From positions 17,265 to 81,264 of the forward strand of contig NZ_QICL01000008.1 in the NCBI RefSeq assembly GCF_003201355.1: a stretch of 64,000 bases of DNA, read 5' to 3'. Made by a program: the position numbers and the translations under genes. The notes below the pieces were generated by a model. The model did no database searches. It saw only the letters and a program-made list of their open reading frames with translations, and had not been told where the DNA came from. Shown here in pieces: positions 45,475-52,321 of the stretch; position 1 is the first letter of the stretch; every line of letters starts with the position of its first letter. The stretch is from Indolivaga alginatilytica (GTDB lineage: Bacteria > Bacteroidota > Bacteroidia > Bacteroidales > Dysgonomonadaceae).

Positions 45475-46302
45475 ATGAAAATAGGTATAGATTTTGGTGG
45501 CACCAATATTCGAATAGGAGTTGTTGACAAAGGTATTATTGTTAAGAAAATAGCAGAGTCATGTAAAGCTGATAAATCGGAAAAAGAGATTCTCGATCAT
45601 CTGATCAGTATGATTCATCAGGTGATAAATTCCGATATAACAAGCATAGGCATAGGAGTTCCTTCGGTAGTAGATGTAAAAAGAGGAATTGTTTATAATG
45701 TAAATAATATTCCTTCGTGGAAAGAAGTTCATCTGAAAGAGATTCTTGAGAAAGAATTCAAGATTCCCGTATCAGTGAATAACGATTGTAATTGCTTCGC
45801 TCTAGGCGAGCATTCGTGTGGAGAGGGTGCCAATTTCGATGATATCGTATGTGTGGCTCTAGGAACGGGAGTTGGTTCAGGTATTATATTTAATAATAAG
45901 TTATGTAACGGAGCTAATACGGGAGCAGGCGAGATAGGTGAGTTGTCTTACCTTCAACACAATTACGAGTATTATTGCAGTAGTCACTTCTTTATAAAAG
46001 AACATAATATAACGGGACGAGAGGCTTATGACAGAGCTTGCCAAAAAGATGCAGATGCTTTAAAGGTATGGGATGAGTTTGGTGTCCATGTCGGAAACCT
46101 GCTGAAAACTATTCTTTTTGCGTACGACCCTCAAGCAATAATATTGGGAGGAAGTATCTCCAAGTCGTTTGAATTCTTTTCTCCAAAAATGTATGAAACT
46201 TTGCATACTTTTCCTTATCCGGAAACTGTTACAAAATTAAAAATAGCATGCTCTAAGAAAGAAGATATTGCAATTGTTGGAGCAGCCGATTTAATTATTT
46301 AA
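45475..46302 (+). CDS. ROK-family sugar kinase with degenerate zinc site
   Basis: The 275-residue cytoplasmic protein has the ATP-binding motif IGIDFGGTNIRIGVV at the N-terminus, GIGVPSVVD, the catalytic Asp in NNDCNCFALGEH and the second phosphate motif ALGTGVGSGIIFNN, all characteristic of ROK kinases. The conserved zinc-binding stretch of the family (GH...CGCGxxGCxE) is replaced by GELSYLQHNYEYYCSSHFF, so most zinc ligands are missing. It likely phosphorylates the hexose, perhaps mannose or glucose, released by this PUL. It is the last gene of the operon and is followed 28 bp later by a strong terminator. Confidence 0.87.
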   Translation: MKIGIDFGGTNIRIGVVDKGIIVKKIAESCKADKSEKEILDHLISMIHQVINSDITSIGIGVPSVVDVKRGIVYNVNNIPSWKEVHLKEILEKEFKIPVSVNNDCNCFALGEHSCGEGANFDDIVCVALGTGVGSGIIFNNKLCNGANTGAGEIGELSYLQHNYEYYCSSHFFIKEHNITGREAYDRACQKDADALKVWDEFGVHVGNLLKTILFAYDPQAIILGGSISKSFEFFSPKMYETLHTFPYPETVTKLKIACSKKEDIAIVGAADLII

Positions 46303-46330
46303 TACTTTACTAAAAACACATATTCTAAGT

Positions 46331-46358
46331 GGGTGATTATAGATTTCTATAATCACCC
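46331..46358 (+). terminator. Strong intrinsic terminator ending the mannoside PUL
   Basis: A perfect 13-bp stem (GGGTGATTATAGA at 46331-46343 with its complement at 46346-46358) is followed by TTTTTTATA. It lies 28 nt after the ROK stop codon. Confidence 0.9.
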
Positions 46359-46479
46359 TTTTTTATAGTATACATCTAAAGAAAGTGCGTAATCAAAATT
46401 TTGATATACGCACTCCAATATTGAGTAAAATAAAAGAATTGAATTGAATAACTAAATGTAGTCTAAAATATGTATGGCT

Positions 46480-46797
46480 TTATTTTTCTTGTTGTTTTTG
46501 CTCTTCTTGCTCTTCTTGCTCTTCTTGCTCTTGTTTTCTATTTATGATAAATGCCATATATAGAAAAATAGCAGCAACACTTGCTGCAGTGGCATACCCT
46601 ATAAGAACATTAGAGGTAAGCGATTCATAATCGAGTCTAAATAAATTAAGCACGAAAGATCCGAGTAGAGCACCTATCATACCAATGGCAAAACTTGTAA
46701 ATAAACCAAGTTTATTCTTTTTGGGAAGCTTATTAGCTATATATCCTATAAGAATACCTATTACTAATGACCCTATAACGTCGAATCCTATGTCCAT
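46480..46797 (-). CDS. Small GlsB/YeaQ/YmgE-like membrane protein with Gln/Glu repeat tail
   Basis: I choose the start at 46797 (MDIGFDVIGSLVIGILIGYI, 105 residues), since the nine residues added by a start at 46824 do not fit a membrane N-terminus. Three hydrophobic helices (about 6-25, 35-52, 65-85) and the motif GIGMIGALLGSF-like FAIGMIGALLGSFVLN fit the transglycosylase-associated (GlsB/YeaQ) family, small inner-membrane proteins of uncertain role. The C-terminal tail QEQEEQEEQEEQKQQEK is encoded by a 9-bp tandem repeat. The gene converges with the ROK gene across the terminator. Confidence 0.65.
   Translation of the reverse strand: MDIGFDVIGSLVIGILIGYIANKLPKKNKLGLFTSFAIGMIGALLGSFVLNLFRLDYESLTSNVLIGYATAASVAAIFLYMAFIINRKQEQEEQEEQEEQKQQEK
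46501..46533. repeat. 9-bp tandem repeat in the coding end of the GlsB-like gene
   Basis: CTCTTCTTG is repeated three full times (46501-46527) plus a partial unit. Because the unit is 9 bp, copy-number changes keep the reading frame and only lengthen or shorten the EEQ tail. Confidence 0.85.
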
Positions 46798-47041
46798 CTT
46801 ATCTTTAAATACCTTATGTTGCACTATTGTGTGTGTTATAATGATTATATAACATAGTTCTGATTTATTTTGTTTAATGTGAAATAGTTAAAATTGATAA
46901 GTTGCCTGTAATGTATTTAAATAGAGGATTGAAAGAACTAAATACTTAAAAAAAGTGTTATTTTAAAAAGAATTATCAAGGGAAGAGAGGTTGTTTATTC
47001 GCCAAAACAATAAAAAAAACGGCGACCTTAATAAAAAGTAT

Positions 47042-47049
47042 TAAATTTG
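47042..47049 (+). promoter_or_regulatory. -7 promoter element for the coiled-coil membrane protein
   Basis: TAAATTTG matches the TAnnTTTG consensus exactly and lies 32 bp before the start codon at 47081. Confidence 0.5.
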
Positions 47050-47080
47050 GAATCGTTATAACTTACAGAACAACAATTTT

Positions 47081-47608
47081 ATGGTAAAGAAACTATTATT
47101 CCTGTTACTATTCTTTTTGAGTATAGTGACTTATGCACAAAACTCGTATAGCCAGACAGAAGTAGATCTGAAACTGGAGCTCCAGAAAAAAGAAATGGAT
47201 GAAAAGTTCGCAGAGCTAAAAAATGAGAAGGATAAAGCAGATCTTAAGATGATAGAACAAGATAAGCGCCTTGCCGAAACTCAAAGCCGTTTATCTAAAA
47301 TCATAGATATATTCGGACTTTTAATTGCCGGATTGACAATCTTGGTAACTATTGCCGGTTTCTTTATGGATAAGAATAATAAAAAGAAAAGTCAGGAGAT
47401 AGAAGACGAATTCGATCAATTAAAAGCCGAGAGCGAAAAACAAATAGACTATATCAGACAACATGCTCAGTTGGTGGCTGAGAAAGCACAGCTGATGGTC
47501 GAAAAAGCAGCACTGGAAATAGACCATATAAGGGATGAAGCTCATATTTCTTTATTAGAAATAAATACGAGGAAAAATGCGAATGAAGAGGCTGATGAAA
47601 AAGCTTGA
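47081..47608 (+). CDS. Hypothetical coiled-coil membrane protein
   Basis: I do not recognise this 175-residue protein. It has a Sec signal peptide (MVKKLLFLLLFFLSIVTYAQ), a charged coiled-coil segment (about 25-68, ELQKKEMDEKFAELKNEKDK), one transmembrane helix (about 70-92, FGLLIAGLTILVTIAGFF) and a second Ala/Glu-rich coiled coil (about 98-170). The topology places one coil in the periplasm and one in the cytoplasm, or both outside if the signal is retained as a helix. It has its own promoter element and a strong terminator shared with the convergent P-type ATPase gene. Confidence 0.7.
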   Translation: MVKKLLFLLLFFLSIVTYAQNSYSQTEVDLKLELQKKEMDEKFAELKNEKDKADLKMIEQDKRLAETQSRLSKIIDIFGLLIAGLTILVTIAGFFMDKNNKKKSQEIEDEFDQLKAESEKQIDYIRQHAQLVAEKAQLMVEKAALEIDHIRDEAHISLLEINTRKNANEEADEKA

Positions 47609-47623
47609 TTATGAGTTGAATAT

Positions 47624-47662
47624 AAACAGCAAAGAGCGAAGATTATTCGCTCTTTGCTGTTT
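47624..47662. terminator. Bidirectional terminator between the coiled-coil gene and the P-type ATPase
   Basis: A perfect 17-bp stem (AAACAGCAAAGAGCGAA at 47624-47640, complement at 47646-47662) with a 5-base loop. Its right edge overlaps the stop codon of the ATPase gene. A/T-rich flanks on both sides allow termination in both directions. Confidence 0.9.
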
Positions 47663-49604
47663 AAAATTTCTTTCTGAGGATTCGCACAGCATTCAATATT
47701 GCAAGCAATGCCACACCTACATCAGCAAAAACGGCTTCCCACATGGTTGCAACTCCAACCGCACCGAACGATAGTACTAGAAGTTTAACAGTAAAAGCCA
47801 GTATTATATTTTGAACTACAATTTGTTTGGTCGATTTGGCGATATGTATGGCTGTTATAATTTTAGACGGATGGTCTGTTTGTATAACGACATCTGCTAT
47901 TTCAATAGCTGCATCAGAGCCCATACCACCCATTGCAATTCCTACATCGCTGAGTGCTAAAACAGGAGCATCATTGATACCATCCCCTACAAATGCAATT
48001 ACATTTGTTTTGTCAGTTTTCAATTGTTCAACATACTTTACTTTGTCTTGGGGAAGAAGATCCCCATGTACACTGCCGATCCCTAGTTCTTTAGCTACTT
48101 TTTGCGTGATTGACGATTTATCGCCGCTTAACATAATGGTTTGTATACCTAGTTTATGCATTTCGGCTATGGACGAAAGAGCATCCTCTTTTATTTCATC
48201 GGCAATAGTTATATATCCTGCATATTTATTGTCAATGGCTGCAACAACCACTGATTCGATAATAGAATCGATATTCTTATCATATTCGATTCCATATTTC
48301 CGCATCATCTTAGTATTTCCCACCAATACATTTTTGTCGCCTACATAACCTTTAAGCCCATAGCCCGCAATTTCTTTTACGTCTTTAGTTTTGTAATGAT
48401 TGGCTTTCTTTATAGTGGTACTGTATTCAACTATGGCTTTTGCTATCGGATGATTGGATAGTTTTTCGATAGCTGCTACAATCTGAATAAATTCTTGTTG
48501 ATTGTATGAGGGGCAAACTATGTTTTGTACTTTGAATACTCCTTTGGTCAGTGTACCTGTCTTATCCATAACAACAGTATTAACAGAGGTCATCAGATCC
48601 ATGTAATTGGCTCCTTTGAATAAAATACCATTACGGGAAGCGGCTCCAATTCCTCCAAAATATCCCAAAGGAATAGAGATCACCAATGCACATGGGCAAG
48701 AGATTACCAGAAAAATCAGGGCACGGTATAACCATGTATCAAAAACATAGTCGCTGACAACAAAATAAGGAATAACGGTTATAGCTAATGATAAAAAGAA
48801 TACAATAGGTGTATATATGCGTGCAAATTTGCGGATAAGTAATTCGGTTTTTGCTTTTCGAGAAGTAGCATCCTGCACCATCTCCAATATTTTGGATAGA
48901 GAACTGTCTTCGTATTTCTTTTCTACTTTTATTTCGACTACTTTATCGAGGTTGAGCATCCCTGCCAATACTGTTTCACCTTCGCGGATAGTTTTAGGCT
49001 TGCTCTCGCCTGTTAAAGCGGATGTATTGAAGCTACTGTTGGCTGATAATAAAACGCCGTCTAAAGGGATTTTTTCGCCTGCCTTAACTTGTATAGTTTC
49101 TCCGATAAGAATAGTTTCGGGTGAAACGATTTGATAATTTCCACCTCTTAATACGCTTGCGGTATCGGGGCGAATATCTAATAAGGCTTTAATATTGCTT
49201 TTCGCCTTGTTTACAGCCGATTCTTGGAACAATTCGCCTACGGAGTAGAACAACATCACTGCGACACCTTCGGGGTATTCTCCGATGAAGAAAGCGCCTA
49301 GTGTGGCGATGACCATTAATGTGAATTCATTGAAGAAATCGTTTTGCCTGATTGCTTCGTATGCTTCTTTAATTACAGGGAATCCTACGGGGATATAGGC
49401 TACTATATACCATATTAAACGGGGGTAACCCGAAAAGAAGCCGATTGAACTGATATTATCAAGAAGGACTCCTATAAGGAGGATAATAAGGCTGAATATT
49501 GCAGGAATGTATCTTTTCCATGTTGTTGTGCTTTCTCCGCCCTCATGTGAGTGCGATCCACAACAATGCTCGTGAGATTCTGTTTGTTGAATTGTATTTG
49601 CCAT
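47661..49604 (-). CDS. Heavy-metal P-type ATPase (Zn/Cd/Pb exporter type)
   Basis: I choose the start at 49604 (MANTIQQTESHEHCCGSHSH, 647 residues) over one at 49625, because the leading MTLIHIK is not conserved-looking and the -7 element fits. P1B-ATPase landmarks are the TGES motif (SALTGESKP), the intramembrane CPC motif (Cys303-Pro-Cys305), the phosphorylated Asp347 in DKTGTLTKG, the HP motif (SNHPIAKA) and GDGINDAPVLALSDVGIAMG. The usual N-terminal HMA domain is absent and replaced by a short His/Cys-rich tail (HEHCCGSHSHEGG). It would expel Zn2+ or Cd2+ from the cytoplasm. A perfect palindrome overlapping its promoter suggests repression by a metal sensor. Confidence 0.92.
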   Translation of the reverse strand: MANTIQQTESHEHCCGSHSHEGGESTTTWKRYIPAIFSLIILLIGVLLDNISSIGFFSGYPRLIWYIVAYIPVGFPVIKEAYEAIRQNDFFNEFTLMVIATLGAFFIGEYPEGVAVMLFYSVGELFQESAVNKAKSNIKALLDIRPDTASVLRGGNYQIVSPETILIGETIQVKAGEKIPLDGVLLSANSSFNTSALTGESKPKTIREGETVLAGMLNLDKVVEIKVEKKYEDSSLSKILEMVQDATSRKAKTELLIRKFARIYTPIVFFLSLAITVIPYFVVSDYVFDTWLYRALIFLVISCPCALVISIPLGYFGGIGAASRNGILFKGANYMDLMTSVNTVVMDKTGTLTKGVFKVQNIVCPSYNQQEFIQIVAAIEKLSNHPIAKAIVEYSTTIKKANHYKTKDVKEIAGYGLKGYVGDKNVLVGNTKMMRKYGIEYDKNIDSIIESVVVAAIDNKYAGYITIADEIKEDALSSIAEMHKLGIQTIMLSGDKSSITQKVAKELGIGSVHGDLLPQDKVKYVEQLKTDKTNVIAFVGDGINDAPVLALSDVGIAMGGMGSDAAIEIADVVIQTDHPSKIITAIHIAKSTKQIVVQNIILAFTVKLLVLSFGAVGVATMWEAVFADVGVALLAILNAVRILRKKF

Positions 49605-49666
49605 CTTAATATGTATTAAAGTCATTGTCTGACTTGCTTATTACAATATACTTACTTATCTGATGA

Positions 49667-49674
49667 CAAAATTA
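49667..49674 (-). promoter_or_regulatory. -7 promoter element of the P-type ATPase gene
   Basis: On the minus strand the bases read TAATTTTG, matching TAnnTTTG. It lies 63 bp before the ATPase start and 12 bp downstream of a palindromic operator candidate. Confidence 0.5.
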
Positions 49675-49685
49675 GTGCTTAAGGC

Positions 49686-49702
49686 TTGCAACCAGGTTGC
49701 AA
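49686..49702. promoter_or_regulatory. Palindromic operator candidate upstream of the P-type ATPase
   Basis: TTGCAACC-A-GGTTGCAA is a perfect 8+1+8 palindrome. Relative to the -7 element it covers the -33 region, where a bound repressor would block polymerase. The arrangement suits a Fur/Zur-, MerR- or ArsR-type metalloregulator. Which one binds is unknown. Confidence 0.55.
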
Positions 49703-49767
49703 ATATAGTAGTGGGGTGGGATGATTTAAATATTATAATTTGTTGTTGTAGTTGGCTAAATAATAAA

Positions 49768-49782
49768 AAGGTTTGTGACCTT
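49768..49782. repeat. AAGGTC-type intergenic palindrome, copy E (one mismatch)
   Basis: AAGGTT-tgt-GACCTT differs from copy D at one arm position (T for C). It lies between the P-type ATPase promoter region and the terminator of the histone-like gene. Confidence 0.65.
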
Positions 49783-49786
49783 AAAA

Positions 49787-49819
49787 CAAAAAAGAGATGC
49801 TTTTCAGCACCTCTTTTGT
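49787..49819 (-). terminator. Terminator of the histone-like gene
   Basis: On the minus strand, AAAAGAGGTGCT-GAAA-AGCATCTCTTTT forms a stem of about 12 bp with one mismatch, and is followed by TTTTTGTTTT. It starts about 10 nt past the stop codon of the small gene. Confidence 0.8.
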
Positions 49820-49827
49820 TGTCTCTC

Positions 49828-50004
49828 TTATTTCTTAGACTCTTCGATAGAGATTTTACGAAACTCTTTCAGAGATTTTTCAATAGCTAAAGAAGCTTTT
49901 CTAGCACGAGTTCCCGCAGCTTTGTTTCCGCTTTCAGCTTGTTGTCCGGCGTCTTTAGTAAATTCTGCGATTAGTGCATTCAAGTTGTCTAATAATTCTT
50001 TCAT
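49828..50004 (-). CDS. Histone H1-like (Hc1-type) small DNA-binding protein
   Basis: This 58-residue gene encodes MKELLDNLNALIAEFTKDAG at its start, the strongly conserved basic core GNKAAGTRARKASLAIEKSL and the end FRKISIEESKK. The pattern matches the small histone H1-like proteins found near-universally in Bacteroidetes, thought to bind DNA and contribute to nucleoid structure. It is cytoplasmic with a predicted amphipathic helix pair. It has its own perfect -7 element 27 bp upstream of the start and its own terminator, so it is monocistronic. Frame, length and conservation make this a confident small gene. Confidence 0.9.
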   Translation of the reverse strand: MKELLDNLNALIAEFTKDAGQQAESGNKAAGTRARKASLAIEKSLKEFRKISIEESKK

Positions 50005-50030
50005 AATCTTATTTATTTTTTTAATTCGGG

Positions 50031-50038
50031 CAAAGGTA
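50031..50038 (-). promoter_or_regulatory. -7 promoter element of the histone-like gene
   Basis: On the minus strand the bases read TACCTTTG, a perfect TAnnTTTG match, the same octamer that precedes the DbpA-like helicase. The predicted leader is about 20 nt. Confidence 0.6.
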
Positions 50039-50066
50039 ATAGAAACAATATAATTTCGAAATTTTT

Positions 50067-50543
50067 TTAATTCGAATTTTCTTTGTATTTGTCGAGTAAT
50101 TTATATACGTCAGCTTTTTTGTCTTCGGCCAAAGTGTACCATTTGTTCTTAAATTTGGTTCTTCCGTTTTCTTTCCAAACCATCAGCCAATCACTTTCAT
50201 CGTTTGATTTTCCTGTATTGTAGATTATAATGGTGTAATCGGGCGCTTGCATTTTTATCATTATGTCGCTGTTATTTAATCGTGTATCGTATTCAGCGGT
50301 CGATACTGCATCAGCTAATGTTATATAGTCTGAATTGTTGATAACTGTCTTTAAATCGTTATCAAGAATAAGCATCATCGAATCTATTTTAGAGGCATCA
50401 ATAAAAATCTTAGTGCTATCATTTATTTTAGTTTCCGATGCATTTATATTTTCTTTTTCATATTCCGCTTGTACCGCTTTCTTGGAATCACATGATATAA
50501 ATATGGTTCCCAAGGTAAGTATATAGATAAATAGATGTTTCAT
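50067..50543 (-). CDS. Hypothetical lipoprotein
   Basis: The 158-residue protein begins with a lipoprotein signal ending in FISC (Cys18, followed by DSKK). The mature part has an acidic helical segment (about 25-70) and a small beta-rich C-terminal region (DYTIIIYNTGKSNDESDWLM, WKENGRTKFKNKWYTLAEDK). I do not recognise a family. It begins 18 bp after the DbpA-like helicase stop codon, so the two are probably co-transcribed, although no functional link is obvious. Confidence 0.75.
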   Translation of the reverse strand: MKHLFIYILTLGTIFISCDSKKAVQAEYEKENINASETKINDSTKIFIDASKIDSMMLILDNDLKTVINNSDYITLADAVSTAEYDTRLNNSDIMIKMQAPDYTIIIYNTGKSNDESDWLMVWKENGRTKFKNKWYTLAEDKKADVYKLLDKYKENSN

Positions 50544-50561
50544 GTATTTAAAATGTTTATT

Positions 50562-51905
50562 TTATTCTTCTTTCTTGATAACGTTTCGGGCAACTTCTAT
50601 CTTATATTTTTTTCCTTTCATTTTTTGATCTTTGATAGTTGCAAGAAGTGCTTTTACCTTGGATGAGCGGACTGCTACAAACGAAATGAAATCTTTTACT
50701 TCTATCAATCCTAAATCGTCTTTGCCGAGTTCCCCTTTTTGTAAGAAAAAGCCTACGATATCACTCTTGTTGAGTTTGTTCTTTTTGCCACCGCTTACAT
50801 AGACTGTCTGGAATTCGGGGCGCTCGGGTAGGGGATTCCCTGCCTGAACACTGAATACCTTATAGTGTGTAGGAACATAATCGGGAGTCTTCTCATCCTT
50901 GTGTAGTAATATATAAGCTGTACCTTGAGCATGCATACGGGCTGTACGACCATTACGATGCATAAACTCGGTTTCTTTGGCTGGAAGGTGATAATGAACC
51001 ACGTGTTTCATTTCGGGAATATCCAATCCACGTGCAGCTAAGTCGGTAGTTACCAGATAACGTAAACTATAATTTCGGAACTGAATAAGTACCCTTTCGC
51101 GGTCGTCCTGATCCATTCCTCCATGATAATAACCAGTCTGTATACCTTTGGCTGTAAGCATATCGCTGATGCGTTCGGCTACCTCGCGGTGATTGCAGAA
51201 GATAAGAGCAGGCTCGGAGTTGAAGGTACATATCAGTTGAAATAAAGTTTCTATTTTGTCCTTTTCGGGTGATATAACCATTCTTACCGAAAGTCCATCG
51301 TTAGACTCTTGTTTAGTATAATCTAGAACTTTAGGTGATATGACTTGCGTAAATTCAGGAATCTCGACATCGGAAGTTGCCGAAGTCAATATTCTTTTTT
51401 CTAAGTTAGGCAATTGGTTGATGATATGTTTCATCTCGTCTTGAAAACCCAATTGTAATGATTTATCAAATTCATCCAATACTAGAGTATGAATTGAATC
51501 TGTATTGAATGATTCTCTTTCCAAGTGATCTTTTAATCTGCCCGGTGTACCAATAAGTAATGCAGGAGGATTGCTGAGATTGCGTAACTCTGTATCAATA
51601 GAGTGACCGCCATAACATACATTTATTTTGTAGCCTGTACTCATCTTTTTCCAAACTTGCTCTATCTGAATAGCAAGTTCACGAGATGGAACAATAACAA
51701 TAGCTTGAACGGTTTTTACATCCTCCTTCAACAATTCGAGTACAGGTAATAAGAATGCTACTGTCTTACCCGATCCTGTGGGAGACAATAATATTGTATT
51801 GCTACTCGAACTTAAGATGGCTGCCTTGGCAGCTATCTGCATCTCATTGAGGTTTTCTATCCCCAAATTGGATAATATGGTGGTTGTTTTATTTTCTGTA
51901 TTCAT
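50562..51905 (-). CDS. DEAD-box RNA helicase with DbpA-type RNA-binding domain
   Basis: The 447-residue protein has helicase motifs Q (about 16-23), I (SPTGSGKT, 41-48), Ia (PSRELA), Ib (TPGRLKD), II (LDEFD in place of DEAD), III (TSATS), IV-V (ALIFCNHREVAERI, TTDLAARGLDIP) and VI (HRNGRTARMH). The C-terminal segment (about 375-445, NKSDIVGFFLQKGELGKDDL and FVAVRSSKVKALLATIKDQ) is a DbpA-type RNA-binding domain, which in E. coli DbpA targets 23S rRNA hairpin 92. It would assist large-subunit ribosome assembly in the cytoplasm. A -7 element lies only 5 bp before the start codon. Confidence 0.9.
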   Translation of the reverse strand: MNTENKTTTILSNLGIENLNEMQIAAKAAILSSSSNTILLSPTGSGKTVAFLLPVLELLKEDVKTVQAIVIVPSRELAIQIEQVWKKMSTGYKINVCYGGHSIDTELRNLSNPPALLIGTPGRLKDHLERESFNTDSIHTLVLDEFDKSLQLGFQDEMKHIINQLPNLEKRILTSATSDVEIPEFTQVISPKVLDYTKQESNDGLSVRMVISPEKDKIETLFQLICTFNSEPALIFCNHREVAERISDMLTAKGIQTGYYHGGMDQDDRERVLIQFRNYSLRYLVTTDLAARGLDIPEMKHVVHYHLPAKETEFMHRNGRTARMHAQGTAYILLHKDEKTPDYVPTHYKVFSVQAGNPLPERPEFQTVYVSGGKKNKLNKSDIVGFFLQKGELGKDDLGLIEVKDFISFVAVRSSKVKALLATIKDQKMKGKKYKIEVARNVIKKEE

Positions 51906-51909
51906 ACTA

Positions 51910-51917
51910 CAAAGGTA
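51910..51917 (-). promoter_or_regulatory. -7 promoter element predicting a leaderless helicase mRNA
   Basis: On the minus strand the bases read TACCTTTG, a perfect consensus match ending 5 bp before the ATG at 51905. With the usual spacing, transcription would begin at or within a base or two of the start codon. Confidence 0.5.
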
Positions 51918-52030
51918 ATCTAATGTCTTGTAATTTTTAGATTTAAGAACTTAAATCCCGTTGTTTTTTACTTCCGCTCTTATTTATTTGCAGATTGATT
52001 GTACAAGCTGCTCTGCGTAGGGAAAGCAAA

Positions 52031-52059
52031 TAGGGGCGAATATAACCTACTCACCCCTA
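52031..52059. repeat. Possible degenerate REP-like inverted repeat
   Basis: TAGGGGCGA and TCACCCCTA pair at eight of nine positions around an 11-base loop. The arms resemble the outer arms of the element at 24814-24874 (GTAGGGGCGAACC). It follows the small membrane-protein gene on the minus strand and may act as its terminator. Confidence 0.4.
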
Positions 52060-52091
52060 CTCAAATAGAATGTAACAACAAAAAAACTGGA

Positions 52092-52304
52092 CTATCTGAT
52101 GTGTTTAGTTTCATTTAGTAAACACATAACAAATCCGCCTATGATTCCGCCATATGCACAATTTATCCAACATTCGGCTGATAGTGGATAGGTCCCCCAA
52201 TAGCAAGCAAAGTAGTACCAATGGATGTATCCTAAAACGATACCTACAATTGTGCCTGTCAATGCTCTATTGTTGTGGCGGATAAAGAGTAATATATCTT
52301 TCAT
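52092..52304 (-). CDS. Small hypothetical membrane protein downstream of lpxC
   Basis: With the start at 52304 (MKDILLFIRHNNRALTGTIV) the protein has 70 residues and avoids overlapping lpxC. A start at 52337 would overlap it by 16 bp. It has two hydrophobic segments (about 14-33 with GTIVGIVLGYIHWYYFACYW and about 44-62 with CAYGGIIGGFVMCLL) and is tryptophan- and tyrosine-rich between them. I recognise no family. Tight spacing after lpxC suggests co-transcription and possibly an envelope role. Confidence 0.6.
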   Translation of the reverse strand: MKDILLFIRHNNRALTGTIVGIVLGYIHWYYFACYWGTYPLSAECWINCAYGGIIGGFVMCLLNETKHIR

Positions 52305-52321
52305 TTCGATTAAAAGTTTTA

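Noticed and set aside
47577-47774. 65-codon plus-strand frame after the coiled-coil gene
   Set aside because: It runs through the bidirectional terminator and into the antisense of the P-type ATPase, whose C-terminal sequence is clearly coding.
49663-50053. Plus-strand frames over the histone-like gene
   Set aside because: They are antisense to the conserved small minus-strand gene and cover its terminator and promoter.
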